Below are positions 1-11,539 of a stretch of DNA of 64,000 nt, in pieces; the first letter of the stretch is position 1, and each line of letters opens with the position of its first letter. The notes beneath the pieces were generated by a model. The model worked only from the letters and a program-made list of their open reading frames with translations. It did no database searches and was not told where the DNA came from. The stretch is from NCBI GenBank assembly GCA_030248295.1, contig JASANH010000085.1:62001-126000 (forward strand), written 5' to 3'. The position numbers and the translations under genes were made by a program. Source of the stretch: Mesodorylaimus sp. YZB2_4 (taxonomy: Eukaryota; Nematoda; Enoplea; Dorylaimida; Dorylaimidae).

Positions 1-456
1 TTGGCCTTGCCTCAATACTTGTGCCAACTGCCACCTGTGCTTCCACTTCCTTCGACTGGGCGATCATGGGTAAAATGGGTGTAAGGATGCACCAGCCAAT
101 GACCATACCCTGAAACACCACACCATGGCACATCTCGTGAACGCCTGATGCTCGATTTGCGATCGATTGATTCTTACCTGCACCAGCAAATGGGGAATCA
201 ACAACCAAGGATTTTCAGTCCATGCTCCATAGAGCATAATACATACGACCAAAGTCCAAATGACTCCCACAAAAATTTTAACTGCGGAAACTGAATTCGA
301 GTTTTCTCCGAAAAGTATTTCGTATGCGAAGTCGAAAAGTAAAACCGCTATTTCGAATACGCCAACTGCGAGTAGCCAATTGCGAGTACGACAGCAGCAA
401 AAGCTGTGATTATAAGAACTATCGCGAGGCTTGTCAGGATTTTCCTCTTGTGCCAT
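1..456 (-). CDS. LAPTM/DUF7027-like four-span membrane protein (3' part outside window)
   Basis: Exon 1 (456-178) encodes 93 residues starting MAQEENPDKP. It has a Cys-rich CCCR stretch near the N-terminus and two hydrophobic spans, and ends in WLLIPHLLVQ. A GTAAG...TTTCAG intron (177-110) joins in phase 0 to exon 2 (109 down to 1), which starts GMVIGWCILTPILPM and runs off the window. The WLLIPHL signature and the single intron at the same codon are shared with the next gene upstream (1125-1881), so the two are tandem paralogues. LAPTM-type proteins sit in late endosome/lysosome membranes. Family assignment rests on topology and the signature, not on a search; the exact function is unknown. 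Confidence 0.65.
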
Positions 457-1124
457 GGAAGAAGAAACGCAAGTAAATTCGATAGGGAGCGTAACAATCC
501 GCCTGTTATTCTGCGCAATACATGGCTACCCAGACAGTGCGCTGTGATTTTTGGCAAGGAATATGGGTTATGTTATCAAAACCAGTTACTCAACATGTGT
601 CGAGGCTACTGGTACTACCAATCGGAGAGAGGGGGTGTCATCATGTTGGCACCCGCATGTCGAGTTGGCACCCGCACGCCTGACGTGTGAAGCGATCGCA
701 GGTACGAAATTTTTTTAAGCTACGCAATTGGTCGCACCCAAATATTTGGCCTGTCTGGATATCGGATGCGGCTAAAATCCGTTCCGAGACCAAGAACGAG
801 GCGTGATTGATGTTGAGCTCAAAAACGATCAGCCTTGGAAACTCGGCTTCTTCCGTCACGGACTGCTCTAAAAACCGCATTCTATCTTGTGCTAGCGCAA
901 AACGATGCAGAAAAAAAGGCATCTTCTGGAGCCCAACATTTCGCAAGCAAGAAACAATGACACACAGTTGGTAGCTATTGTACAGCATATATATGTACCT
1001 CTGCTTTGGGTGACTGGTACGCGGTGTATGAGTAGCACTTATATCTTGATTTGTTTTATCATCATATCAATCCCGATACGCATACCTCACTTGGCACCAG
1101 TGACTACTGCTAGTCTCAAAATGT

Positions 1125-1881
1125 TCACGAATTCGTATTTTGCTCCTTCGGCGAGTAAGGCGGAGGAGGGCTCAATCTATTAGCAGTCGGTGGTATGTAC
1201 GGAGGCACGGGTAGCTCGAAAGGCAGAGACTCAATATTGGTACAGTCTGACCGAGGGTCGTCCACAGGAGTCGATGGTGAATAAACAGGATTCACAAAGC
1301 CTTCCGTCGAATACGGGTGAAGGCTAAAAGATGGCAATCCAAGACATTCTCTCATTGCGTTTTGCTTCTGGGAAAAATAACAGAGGCAACGGCAGACGAT
1401 AAAGAAATAGAGCAGCTCAAGTGCTACTCGCATCAAAAGAATTGTCAGCGCCGCCGTGAATACAATAGTTGAAACTGCCAATGCAATTTTCAAGGCAGCC
1501 AGAACCAGAAAGTAAAAGATTCCAATAATCTGAAAAAGTCTCATTTTGCAGACATTACACGGACATATGGAGTCGTACCTGCATGACCAAATGTGGAATC
1601 AGCCACCACGGGCTCTCCTTATGAATTCCCAGAAACAGCAGAATGACCGCAATCACCCACAAAAGTTCGATTATGATTGTAGCGATGAACAGTGCGAAGA
1701 AGAGTGGTGTTTTTCGTTGAGTTGAATCGCAAGCTGCGAGTCCAGCTAGTAGGGCTATCAAGCCTATCAGCTCCAAAATACCGATACACATGGCCCAATG
1801 ACGAATATGCCAACCACAAAAAACGTATCGATTATCGAGATCGTTCAAATGGCATCTTCGCACAGCTTCCCAATCACGCAT
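1125..1881 (-). CDS. LAPTM/DUF7027-like four-span membrane protein
   Basis: Exon 1 is 1881-1579 and exon 2 is 1529-1125, separated by a 49-nt GT-AG intron in phase 0; the product is 235 residues. Four hydrophobic segments are visible: near residues 28-50, 57-85, 102-125 and 130-150. WWLIPHLVMQ sits at the end of exon 1. The C-terminal tail is Pro-rich and ends with a PPPPYSP motif. This is a PPxY-type site of the kind that recruits Nedd4 WW domains in LAPTM4/5 proteins (family knowledge). It pairs with the gene at 1-456 as a tandem duplicate. Start chosen: ATG at 1881, the first ATG of the open frame. A role in endolysosomal membranes is an inference. Confidence 0.7.
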
Positions 1882-2204
1882 ACTGATAGTTGGTGTGGAA
1901 AGACTGAAAAGACGCGCGATGAAATGTGGTTTTCTTGGTCTGATGGGGCACGAAAGTTTGTTGGTGAATGGTCAGGCTAACTTAGGGTTCGTGCGCAAGT
2001 CAGTTTGATTTAACTCATACAATTAGTAGATATTAGCCGTCTTTACTTACACAGTAGTCTTGCAGAAACTAAAATTCCCACAAGGTACTTACATTTCCAC
2101 CATTTTGTCTCGAGATAGTTTGTGCGCAAGCAGCTCAACTTGGATGACTGAAAACTGTGCACAAAACTTCCACCTTTCTATGCGCCAAGCAACATCATTC
2201 ATAA

Positions 2205-2212
2205 TGACGTCA
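2205..2212. promoter_or_regulatory. Perfect CRE/ATF palindrome
   Basis: TGACGTCA lies about 325 bp upstream of the ATG of the minus-strand LAPTM-like gene. It matches the CREB/ATF site exactly, but one 8-mer is weak evidence of function. Confidence 0.25.
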
Positions 2213-3708
2213 TTTCTTCATTTAGCTTCCTGATTTTGCAATTCAAGCTACCTCGAACCTTGTCGCCTAAAAAAGAAGGGCTAGGAAAGACACATTTCAA
2301 CTTTTTTTGATCAATGGCACCTCAGTTCTATATGTATTTATCCACACAGTGTACCAGTACTGCAGCGAAAAACTGACGAATGCGAAAAGTGCATCTGCAC
2401 GTTACAGACGCCCTGCACGTACACTCCATACATGAAGCCAGGAAGATTCTCCGGGAAGGCATAGTATAACACTTTGTGTCCTCTTTGGGGATGCAAAGGA
2501 AACTGAAAATTTATCGGCCATTGTTCATTCTGACTAACAGCAACAAATTATGGCACTAATTTATTGTATAGTAGCTCATGTGGCCGATACTTGCGGACAT
2601 ATCGCACGCCTCCAATCAGCTCCCTTGCGGCACACTATTAGCAACTCTTCTCAAATTCCATCAGATGGTTCAGCAGTGTAGAAGGCTTTGTTCCTGTATT
2701 TCTCGGGTCGGTAAAGGGAAAGCTGCCGTTTTATTCTCACAGAGGCAGCGCATTTCACACGGCTCTGGGCCTCTGACGCGTGAGTGAGCCTCTCGTGTCA
2801 GTGGGTGCAATCGAGTTGTAGGCGGATGTATTAGATATATCTTATGCGTGCATGCTGCTTACCAGTTACTGGTCCTGCTCTTCTTCACGTAGCCCATTCC
2901 ATCAGCATTTGTATGATAATCAAAGTTATGCTCAATATGTGAGTGGTCTGCCTGCGCCGTGGCGAGTTGTGCCACCTGGGAGCCGTGTCGCAGTGAAAGA
3001 TCTGAATAGAATGGTGGACGCCCAAAGAATCCAGAAACTTCTCATCACTTGGGAAGGCCGATCTAATTTCAGCCGGGAGGCTATTGCTGGTACAGGTTGC
3101 CCTCGGCCGGGTGCTTCTAGAAGAGAAGTCAGAGGAGAGTTGCCGTGTTGTGTCGTCCCCGTATCGTAATATGGCTGCTGATCAGATAAGGGACAGGCGG
3201 TTTTAAAAGTCCCACGAAGGAGCTGAAGCACAACCCACAAGCTTATGTCAAGGCAAAAAGTGTCAAGGCCAAATTCAGGTACCGTATGAAAAGCTCGATG
3301 CGGTGGGTCATAAAGAATAAACTGAGAGAGTCAAATATTGGGTGCCCCTAAAGCGTCGAACTTAGTGTGTAGCATCTAACTATACTTCCGCCCTTGCCAC
3401 TTGTGCAGTCTGTACATACATTTTGTCGAAAACAGTTTGTCGAAATGGTGTTGTGTGCGCGCTATATTGGGGTTTTTAGGGCGAATGGACTTATTGCGGG
3501 AGCTGCCAGTTAAACCTTGATGTCATTATGTGTAGAAAAGGGGAACGATGCGCGCTGAGGACACATTAAAATTTAGCGCATAAACGGACTGTAAGCTTAA
3601 AATTCAAGGTTGTAAGCTACTGCATGAAAGGGACTAAATTGTCCAATCATCATTCCTGGACATCATTCCAAAGCAAGTTTCTTTCGCCTGTTGCAAGTAC
3701 CAACACCA

Positions 3709-3905
3709 GGTGGCTACGGGTGTAGCAATTCTGCGTGTCTACCCGTATTGTTTGATAGCGAGTGGCTGGACTCGTCCCGGGTTCAATCCTCGGTGGCGGA
3801 GGTCGGTTTGCGAACCGTGAACCCCCTCTGACCTTGCACGCCAGGCCGTGGGTGACTCACCCCGTACCCTAAAGGTGCTTTGAGTGGAGAGGCGGAAGCC
3901 ACGAC
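3709..3905 (+). repeat. tRNA-like SINE candidate, copy A
   Basis: The segment begins GTGGCTACGGGTGTAGC. About 70 nt in, it carries a perfect Pol III B-box-like GGTTCAATCC. It then reads through CTGACCTTGCACGCCAGGC to GGTGCTTTGAGTGG. The same order of blocks, clearly diverged, is found in reverse orientation at 16085-16292. Homology may continue weakly for another 60-100 nt downstream (TATCGAACGCCGACCGGGTT). Calling it a SINE is inference from the A/B-box-like head plus dispersion. Confidence 0.55.
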
Positions 3906-4105
3906 TACACAGTATCCGCTATCGAACGCCGACCGGGTTCACATCCCGCCCTACATCCCAGAAAGTCGGCGTCAGGTCCTGGGTACTCCTAGCGGAGACG
4001 CACAGAAAGCTGCTATTGTGTGCTGGTCGCCGCACAGGCTTATTTATTTAAACGGTTTGACTGGTGAGTGGCTGGAGATCTTTTCCTGGGGGGGGGGGGG
4101 GGAGG

Positions 4106-4146
4106 GGGAAGCTACTGTGGGCGAACAACGCCCACAGTAGCTTCCC
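4106..4146. repeat. Perfect 18-bp inverted repeat with 5-nt loop
   Basis: GGGAAGCTACTGTGGGCG (4106-4123), loop AACAA, then its exact reverse complement (4129-4146). It directly follows a 15-G run and GGAGGGGG. There is no T-tract and no adjacent gene, so it is neither a terminator nor a tRNA arm. Confidence 0.85.
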
Positions 4147-5670
4147 ACCTTACAAGAAATACAGGTTTAGGTTGTTGGGAGGAATAAGATTTAGCGTGCT
4201 TTTTGACCGTCACTCACTGCATTCTTCATGAAACTCATCGTCAGCGCCTCTCCTGATGAATATCACGGAGGTCTTTTACCATCTCATCCAGTTTAATGGT
4301 TCTAATCTTTTCCTTTCTTTGACATCTTTCGATAATCAGATGATAGCAGGTTGATCTTTGACGCCCATACCATGGTGGCACAATCAATGTATGTCAGCAT
4401 GTAGGGAGGCCTCGTAAAGACTCATTTGACTTTCGTATTATGAAAAGCTTTCTATTCATAATTCAAGCTAGAACTTTGACGCAAACCGTAGAAATATGAA
4501 AGGTTTCATTTATTGTTCCGAGGTGCAAGCCACAATATTAGCAGGTAGACCTTTCTAGCATAATACACAATGCATAGATCCACCCCGCCGTCTCGTGGTC
4601 TGCTCGTCCGGATCAGATGGCAAATAAGGCCAGCGAGGCTAATCCATTGCTATATTTGAGCAGAAGACGTCATTAGAAGGGGACGTAATCATTTTCAAAT
4701 TATCGGCTGAATTGAGGGGCAGTGTGTCTCGGGCGTGCAGACGGATGTGTAATTCAGACACACTCGTGCTATAATCATTCCGTCCGCTCGTGTTACCACC
4801 AACGACAAGCGCTTCTCTCCGGTGTTGCTTGGTTTGATAGCACCGACTCATATCAAGCGCTCGGATAACGCTTTCGCAGCTACAGTCCACAGCCAGTCCC
4901 TGTCAGGCGGAGGAGTCTAATGAGTTTGCTAGGTAGGTGTCTTTATTAAGCTTATCATTAAATGGGCGTCCTTAGAAGTTCTGCCAAGTAAGGATGTCCT
5001 GTTGTCGCAAGGTGTCTTGAGCACTTTTCAAAAGTGCTTTCTCCCGACGCAGGAGAAGAATTTCGATTCTAGTCAGGCCAGTGTGTAGGATTAATTCTAT
5101 TGGAGCACTCAATTGGGGGCATCGTTAGGTACGCTATCTCGACCATGGTGTCAAGAACATATTTCTGGCCAGAAAGGTCATTAAAGTTAAAACATCCGCT
5201 GTGAATCCGCCAGCGGGGTTTTTAACTTGAGTGAGCCTCGAGTGAATCTGATCACAAGGACTTGCTGTCTTTGTGGCACGTTCATAGGAATATAGGGTGA
5301 TTTGAGGCCACAGTCTCGATACCAGGTTCTGGTAGTAGTTGAGTTAAGCCATATGACATTTCCCGATTTGCTGCGATTTTCAGTCATGTACAGTACATAC
5401 ATACAACTGCATGTTTTACTGTAATTCTTGAGACGCTGGTCACTGATAATCTTATAACTTTCAAACATACAAAGTTCTGTTTTTTGAGCGTATTTTGCAT
5501 TTTATTGTCTTTTTTTTTGCCATTGCTTAAAAATCCCTCCACTTTTCATATTCAACACATTTTAAAAGAGTCCTCCGCTGCCACAAATCGCTTGTTATTT
5601 TGTACTTGGGATTGTTACAGTACATGAGTACGTTTTGTGTTACTTTAAATCCAACAAACCCAGTGAAATC

Positions 5671-6981
5671 ATGCCCTTTTTCAACCTAACCGATTATACC
5701 TATAACATATCGTGTGCTATTCGATTACGTTATGAACAGTATCCCCTCGATTACGGTTATTACATTTGTGGTCCAATTTTGTCACTTTTTATAACTGCTG
5801 GTTTAGTCGGCAATATAGTCTGTCTGGTTATATTTTTCAAAAAGAAACCCATGCCAATCGTCAGCTTCTATGCCATACCACTTTGTGTCAGCGATTGTGC
5901 CGTCCTGTTAGGCTCACTGATGATGAGTAACCTTCCTCACCTTCTCTACGGTCGCATGCGCACGTATGGTTGGTACGTTAAATTGTACCCCACGGCCGCC
6001 TTCATCTCCAACCTGTCTTATACCCTGTGTGTTTGGCTGACTGTCCTGCTGTCTGTCGAACGCTATTTCGCCATATGCCATCCACTGAAACACAGATTCT
6101 ATGATGCTAAACGAAGATCGATTTGGATAGCAATTTTTTGCACAATTTTGGCCGTTTTATATAATTTACCTCGTTATTTCGAGATCGATGTATTTCAATG
6201 TTTCGAAATGAATGAACAAGTTTTGATCGATTTAGTCAAGCCAGCCAAATTTCGAACACTGAGCTGGTATTGGATAAGTTATAAAACAGTTCTAAATCCA
6301 CTATTGTTCTCATTCGGCCCGCTGATATTACTGTGCATTTTGAGTGCACGAATTCGTCGAGAATTAAAGAAAAGTCAAATTTTGTCGAGAGGATCAGATA
6401 AAGAGGAGACACACGGAAGTGATAGCCGCGCTGGCATGGCCAAGATGAAAAATGAGACATGCGCACTTCTAATAATGGCGTCGAGAAACAGAGAAAACAT
6501 CAATTCACCCCGCAATCTGTCAATCGATAGTCGATCTACATTGACCGATAATCAATCGATATCAATCGATATTCGCATTTTTGATAACCCGTCGACGACA
6601 AATCGGTTCACTGATCGAATGAGCCACCGCAGATCCACGGACCAAGTAAATTTGAAATCGACTAGGGATAAACAAAAGAAAATCTTAACTTACACAATGT
6701 TTTGCGTTGTCTTGAAATTTCTCGTGTGTCATACTCTGCCAGCTGTAATCGATTTTTCTGAAACTGTGATGAGCTCTCACGCCTTCGGGCAGAAATGGGT
6801 AGAAAACTTGGTCGACACGTCCACATTGTTCATCGCGGCCAACAGTAGCTTGAACATATTAATTTATGGCTGGTGCAATCGTGAATTTCGTGAAAGAATT
6901 AGGCTTGTTTTACTTGCCTCTGGAATGAGTACTAGTGACACGAGGTTGTCCAGTAGGTCAGGTTACAACGCTGCGTTGTGA
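5671..6981 (+). CDS. Rhodopsin-class GPCR, FMRFamide/neuropeptide receptor-like
   Basis: A single uninterrupted exon encodes 436 residues from the first in-frame ATG (5671); the frame is open a little further upstream without an ATG. N-terminal NLT and NIS sequons precede seven hydrophobic spans. TM1 contains GN, TM2 has the conserved SD, TM3 ends in ERYFAICHPLK (the DRY position reads ERY), and TM7 ends NSSLNILIYGW in place of NPxxY. Intracellular loop 3 is unusually long (about 110 residues) and rich in Ser, Arg and Asp, including a SIDSRSTLTDNQSISIDIR stretch. The TM3/loop-2 signature is typical of invertebrate FMRFamide/myosuppressin-type peptide receptors, which act at the plasma membrane of neurons or muscle. 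The ligand cannot be predicted. Lack of introns is notable beside its intron-rich neighbours. Confidence 0.8.
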   Translation: MPFFNLTDYTYNISCAIRLRYEQYPLDYGYYICGPILSLFITAGLVGNIVCLVIFFKKKPMPIVSFYAIPLCVSDCAVLLGSLMMSNLPHLLYGRMRTYGWYVKLYPTAAFISNLSYTLCVWLTVLLSVERYFAICHPLKHRFYDAKRRSIWIAIFCTILAVLYNLPRYFEIDVFQCFEMNEQVLIDLVKPAKFRTLSWYWISYKTVLNPLLFSFGPLILLCILSARIRRELKKSQILSRGSDKEETHGSDSRAGMAKMKNETCALLIMASRNRENINSPRNLSIDSRSTLTDNQSISIDIRIFDNPSTTNRFTDRMSHRRSTDQVNLKSTRDKQKKILTYTMFCVVLKFLVCHTLPAVIDFSETVMSSHAFGQKWVENLVDTSTLFIAANSSLNILIYGWCNREFRERIRLVLLASGMSTSDTRLSSRSGYNAAL

Positions 6982-8806
6982 AAGTGTGCATGCTGTGATC
7001 TTAATCAGCTCAATATTCTTTACTTCCCATTCCGGAAGTGGTTTTGAAAGTTTTATTGCTCTCTGACGAGAGCGTTTTTTCACCCTGTTTATGAAGGTGA
7101 AATGTGATAAAACCGAGTTATTTGTGCATATTACGTAGGATTATTACATTAGAGAATAATACTCCTGCAGAATTCATGCGTTCAGTTTTTTCCAAACTCA
7201 TCGATTTGTTTGTCTTTCACTACATATATCTAAGGAGTGGTTTTTGAGGTGCAGTAAGATTTCTTTGCAAGATACCGTACAAAAGGATTATGCAGCAAAA
7301 AATACATAGCTTCCTGTGTATCACTTGTTCATACGCACATTGCTACGTACGTGAACTTGCGTCGTCAAAGACGCGTCCTATTATTTTTCAGAATGAACTT
7401 TAAAAACGCCTACTTTCACCCGCAGTTTCCCGCAGTAAGCACATACAGTTTATGCCTCGCAAAGCAGAAAACTCGTTAACTTTTCTTAACTGAAGTGCCA
7501 ACCTACTTTTATTTTAATTTTAACTCCTCCACACGGGCCAGTTATCGGTGCAGAGGGTGCAGCGTTGGGTGTTTTCTGCGTGACCTTCTGTCTCTCACTC
7601 GGGGTTCAGCGCGTGATTGTTGAGAAGCTGACTGATTAGTAATTACAGGTCCTTATTTAGCCGTCCTTGAACATCGTGAAAAGATATTGGCATTTATCCC
7701 AGGATTTATTTCAAAAACATTTTCTCGCTCACAATGAGAACAGAGTTGCTGACGTAAAAGAACCGCGTGTGTGCGGTTGTTTCGTGCATTTTAAATTTTC
7801 TCTCGCACTTTCCACGGATCGAAGGAAATAAACAAATGACGGCAAAGTCAGGTGACGAGGGATGACGGTACCTTTTATGTGACTATTTCTGGAGTGAAAA
7901 GGACAAAGTCGTGAAATACGAGGAAGTTACGGGTTGTGAAAGAGGGTAATTTCTATTCTATGTTTCTCTATTTTTGTGCAAGGACACCTTACATAAAAAT
8001 GGGGAAATACACACCTTTCTTTGTTCTGCTGATCGCGTTTCGCAGCGCAAAATTGGAATGATCGATATTTCATCTGCTTGGGCGAATTGACTATAAATGA
8101 CTTTGTTCTGCGTCATTAAAATACAAAATTAGGTTATTCAGAAATGAACAGAAACCTAATATTTTTAACTTGAGCGGTGGGCATCAAAAATTTCTGCAAG
8201 CTCAGTTACCCATGTCTGAAAATTTGGAGAATCCTTCAACAAAATATGCCAGAAATGAAGCAGTCCCAGAGAGATCTTCCACACTCCAGTTCATCATTCC
8301 TGCTGTGGCTATGAGGGCACAAAATTTCTATCTCCTCGAGAGAAGAGTCGTAATCTTGTGGACGTGCCTCGGTTCGAAATATTTTGTGTACCTGCCTTCC
8401 AGCTTCGACCAACCCACCTGAACGGCCGAGCCGAACAGGACCAGGGTTTTGGAGCTGAAGCAGACTGAACCAGGACCTGCATCTCATTTGCATGCCTTGC
8501 ATGATTTCACACTGACTTGCAGTGCAAATAGAGAAACATACTATAGAACTCGACAGAATCCATTGTACCTCGCCCCCATTTGTTCTGTATGAGGCCAGCT
8601 GAAGTCGCGACATAAAAACCATCAATATCCAAAACCTGATGTCTCACAAGTCATCCCTAACGTGGCCCGTATTGCCTTGTCATTGATAACCAACTGCCTC
8701 GAGTGGCGTACTCGTGGCTGCTCGGTGCAACAACAGATTAGGTATGCTCACACACTTTACATCATAGGCTAGCTGCTACCTAACTAAGTCAGATCAGGGT
8801 CTGTGA
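6982..8806. other. Intergenic, nothing supported
   Basis: This contains the GPCR 3' flank and the region downstream of the minus-strand amidase. A small GCTCTC-TGAC-GAGAGC stem followed by six T lies at 7058-7080. Open frames here lack recognisable domains. Confidence 0.6.
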
Positions 8807-11539
8807 TTAGTTAAAATTAAGAGGCATTTTCGGTGCCCAAAATTGATCTTCATATCTTTTTGCCACGTTCATCATCAAATGGAACTTTTGAGGTGTTGTC
8901 ACAAAATATGCACTCACGGGAACCACACTCCATCTCATCCAGCCGGGAGTAGTAAACCCGATCGGAACGGTTAGTGCCGGAAAGGCGAATGATGATCCGA
9001 TGTCTCCCAGAGTCCTCCCATTCGAATCCAAATAAGATAACAGCTGGTGCGAATTTTGTGTGAAAACCACCACATCAAACTTTTTGAATATATTCCTCTC
9101 GAGTAGTCCACGGACGTCATTTAGAGCCGTTTCGGCTGACGCGCGTGTCTTGTTGCAAGTTCCCCAGCTCCCAAAGTTGCATACGAAAAGTACGCAGTAC
9201 CAGTCGAGTAACAAGGATTCTTCGCAGAGCCCTTAAATGGAGAAGATGAAGGCCTAAAATGGGCTTCAATGAGCTACTTACTGGCTGACTGAGGCGACGA
9301 GGCACCATTGAATGCCAGTTGGAGCAAACCTGCAACATCGCTGACCCTATGCCCTGTTGACGAGGCTATCATCTCATTCTCTGCCAAGAAGTGGCTCATC
9401 CACAATGTCATGCATTCACAGGTTGTGTCCCAGTCCTGCTCAGTCACGTTGTTGTACGGTTCGGCCATGTCCTCGTCCCAAAATAAACTGACACTAACAT
9501 TGGGCAATTGCCGCAAGTTAGCTTCGAAGCGTCGAAAGGCGGGCAGCACCTCGGTGTCGATAGAATAAGTCATATCACCGAATGAGCTTTGAACGGTGAT
9601 CGAACCATAAGTCAAGTTCCCAACCACGCCTACGCGAATATGAGGCTGACCTGTCGATGATCCATTGCCGCACCACAGATCGTAATTTGTTCTGTTATCG
9701 GGCGAGAGCACGTCCATGACAGTGCACACGTCTTTCACTGTCAGCCCCATCAGACCCATTGTGTCGTGAGTGGGCCCTCGGATTGGAAACAGGCCTGACA
9801 TATCGAAAGAATCCACGCACGGACGCAAGCCGACAACGTGGGTGACCGTGGCTGGGCACGTTGTCGAACCACTGCTGTCGCTGGTCAGGCCTAAAGTAGA
9901 CATGGTTAGGAGAGGGAAGAGGCTGCGCAGCAGTGCACATCCTATTCGTGACGCCAAATTCAACAGGCTGAGTGGTCATTCAGGGGAAGAGGATGACATC
10001 ATAAACACTCCAGGCGTAGGAGGCTGTGAGACATAACGTAAAACGCTCCCGTTTCTGCCTCGTCTAGAGATAAAGGTATCGATTAGCCCAATGAAGGCAA
10101 GCCAATGCACTGATCCTTGTACGGATATAAGATGGCTAGTCAAGGCCCAAACAGGTATAACCAGCCTCCCCCAGGCCAAACACGCTTGTAATAGGCATGG
10201 ACTAGTTTCTCCATCAGTGCACTGATCCAGGGAACCGGTCTGCTTCTCCCAAGTCAGGGCCAGCACGAGAGCGAGAGCGAGGTCGAGTGTTCAGTTTGCT
10301 TTGCAGGCATCTGTAGGAGACTGGTCTAGAGTTCCTGATCTGAATTCTTCGATCCAATGTCCGTCAGAACCCCTTCGACGGTCGGCGCGTGCGGCTGCTC
10401 CCAAGCCTTCTTTGTGTGTGGCCAATCATTCAGCACGAGGTGCCGGTGAACTGCGTGAGATCTTTCCTGGCTTCAGTCATCCTCTAATCAGCCCGATAGC
10501 CCTAGGGCGAGCCAAAGATTTTATGCCTACGCCAGTCCCATGGAAGGGCTTGGGTTCGAGTGCTACAGTATTGCGGCGATCACGAGACACAACATTCATC
10601 TGCTAAACATGATTAGCTGTTCCTTTGCTCTAAGCCCACCACTGCTTATCGTTAGTGCCCACTAAAACGGTATGATCGAGCTATGGCGCCTAAAATCCAC
10701 TGCGGGCCGCACATTATCGATTAGGGCACCCTTTCCGACAAGTGCCTTCTGGTTCTGGTTCTAATGTGCGGTTCCATCTCGATCATGAATTTAATTGAAT
10801 GCTGGTTCCTGATACCAGGCTTCCTAGCCGAAGCATCCATCCAACCCAAAATACTCCTAGCGAGTGTTCGCACTCGAGTCTGCATGCAGTGTACCAGTGT
10901 ACTGCAACGTAGTGTGCCTGAGTTTGGTGCTGTGCTAAAACATAGGAGTCCCCCTCACGTACCGATCACACTCAATCTGGCAGCCAACGCAGCTGCATTT
11001 CCATTGCTGCTACTCGAAGCTGAATCCGTAATCGAATGCGGATTCCAAACCCTTCCACCGACTGACGGTGTTTCGGGGGCGCTCATAGCCAGCGGAGTCA
11101 AGTTGGCTTTGCCCAAAATCACTGCCCCCGCCGCTCTCATCCGTTTCACACTGGGGGCATCGTTCGCCATTGTATGATTGGCAAAAAATGAGAGACCTAA
11201 GGTCATTGGTAATCCTTTTACAAGAATATTGTCTTTGATCAAAGTCGGCACGCAGTGCAATTTTCCAATAAAATCTCTATGCGTCCTAAAATAATCGTCG
11301 ACCCTCTCTGCTTGTTCGATGGCACCACGACCATCCACCGTAATAATGGCATGAATTTTAGGATTGTATTTTCGAACACGATTCAGAAAATAATGAGTGA
11401 TCTCAGCACAGCTGACGTTTGATGAGATTTTTTTCAAAATCTGATCAATGCATAAACGTTCTAAATCAAATGTGACCCCTGCACATGCACTAAAAAGTGG
11501 AATAAACACAATGAATAGTCTAATTGATTGAAACCTCAT
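8807..11539 (-). CDS. Secreted amidase-signature enzyme (FAAH/GatA-like fold)
   Basis: Three exons, 11539-10963, 9890-9282 and 9231-8807, join in phase to 536 residues. A signal peptide (MRFQSIRLFIVFIPLFSACA) starts the protein. The amidase-signature catalytic triad is visible: Lys in TLIKDNILVKG, the cis-Ser in SITDSASSSSNGNAAA, and the nucleophile Ser in the Gly/Ser loop across the first intron (IGLTSDSSGSTTCPA). Sequons such as NRT, NLT and NVT fit a secreted glycoprotein. The family hydrolyses amide bonds (fatty-acid amides, amino-acid amides); substrate here is unknown. In the nucleophile loop the usual TDTGGS reads TSDSSGS, so the Gly before the Ser is replaced, and activity should not be assumed. 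The 1.07-kb first intron carries a dispersed repeat. The second intron (50 nt) ends TTTAAG; the more consensus TTTTAG (ending at 9254) would break the frame. Confidence 0.8.
10190..10535 (+). repeat. Dispersed repeat family, copy 1
   Basis: About 350 bp inside intron 1 of the amidase gene. It shares ordered blocks with 26872-27240: ATAGGCATGGACT, CAGGGAACCGGTC, AAGTCAGGGCC, GACTGGTCT, GTCCGTCAGAACCC, CACGTGCGGCTGCTCCC-type, and CCTAGGGCGAGCCAA. Both copies have the same orientation and lie antisense in introns of minus-strand genes. No coding capacity, terminal inverted repeat or B box is evident. Confidence 0.75.

Larger units (their letters stand above)
1982..5670. other. Intergenic region with repeats, no supported gene
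   Basis: Only short open frames without recognisable domains or splice support are present. The stretch holds a CRE palindrome (2205), a tRNA-like SINE candidate (3709-3905), a 15-G run (4088-4102) and a perfect 18-bp hairpin (4106-4146). The rest is unassigned. The 300-400 bp before 5671 would contain the promoter of the GPCR; I see no clear TATA box. Confidence 0.6.

Noticed and set aside
7058-7080. GCTCTC-TGAC-GAGAGC stem followed by T6 after the GPCR
   Set aside because: It looks like a bacterial-type terminator, but the window is eukaryotic and such short stems occur by chance.
8236-8625. 129-codon minus-strand open frame
   Set aside because: No recognisable domain, hydrophobic pattern or splice continuity; likely chance, just downstream of the amidase.
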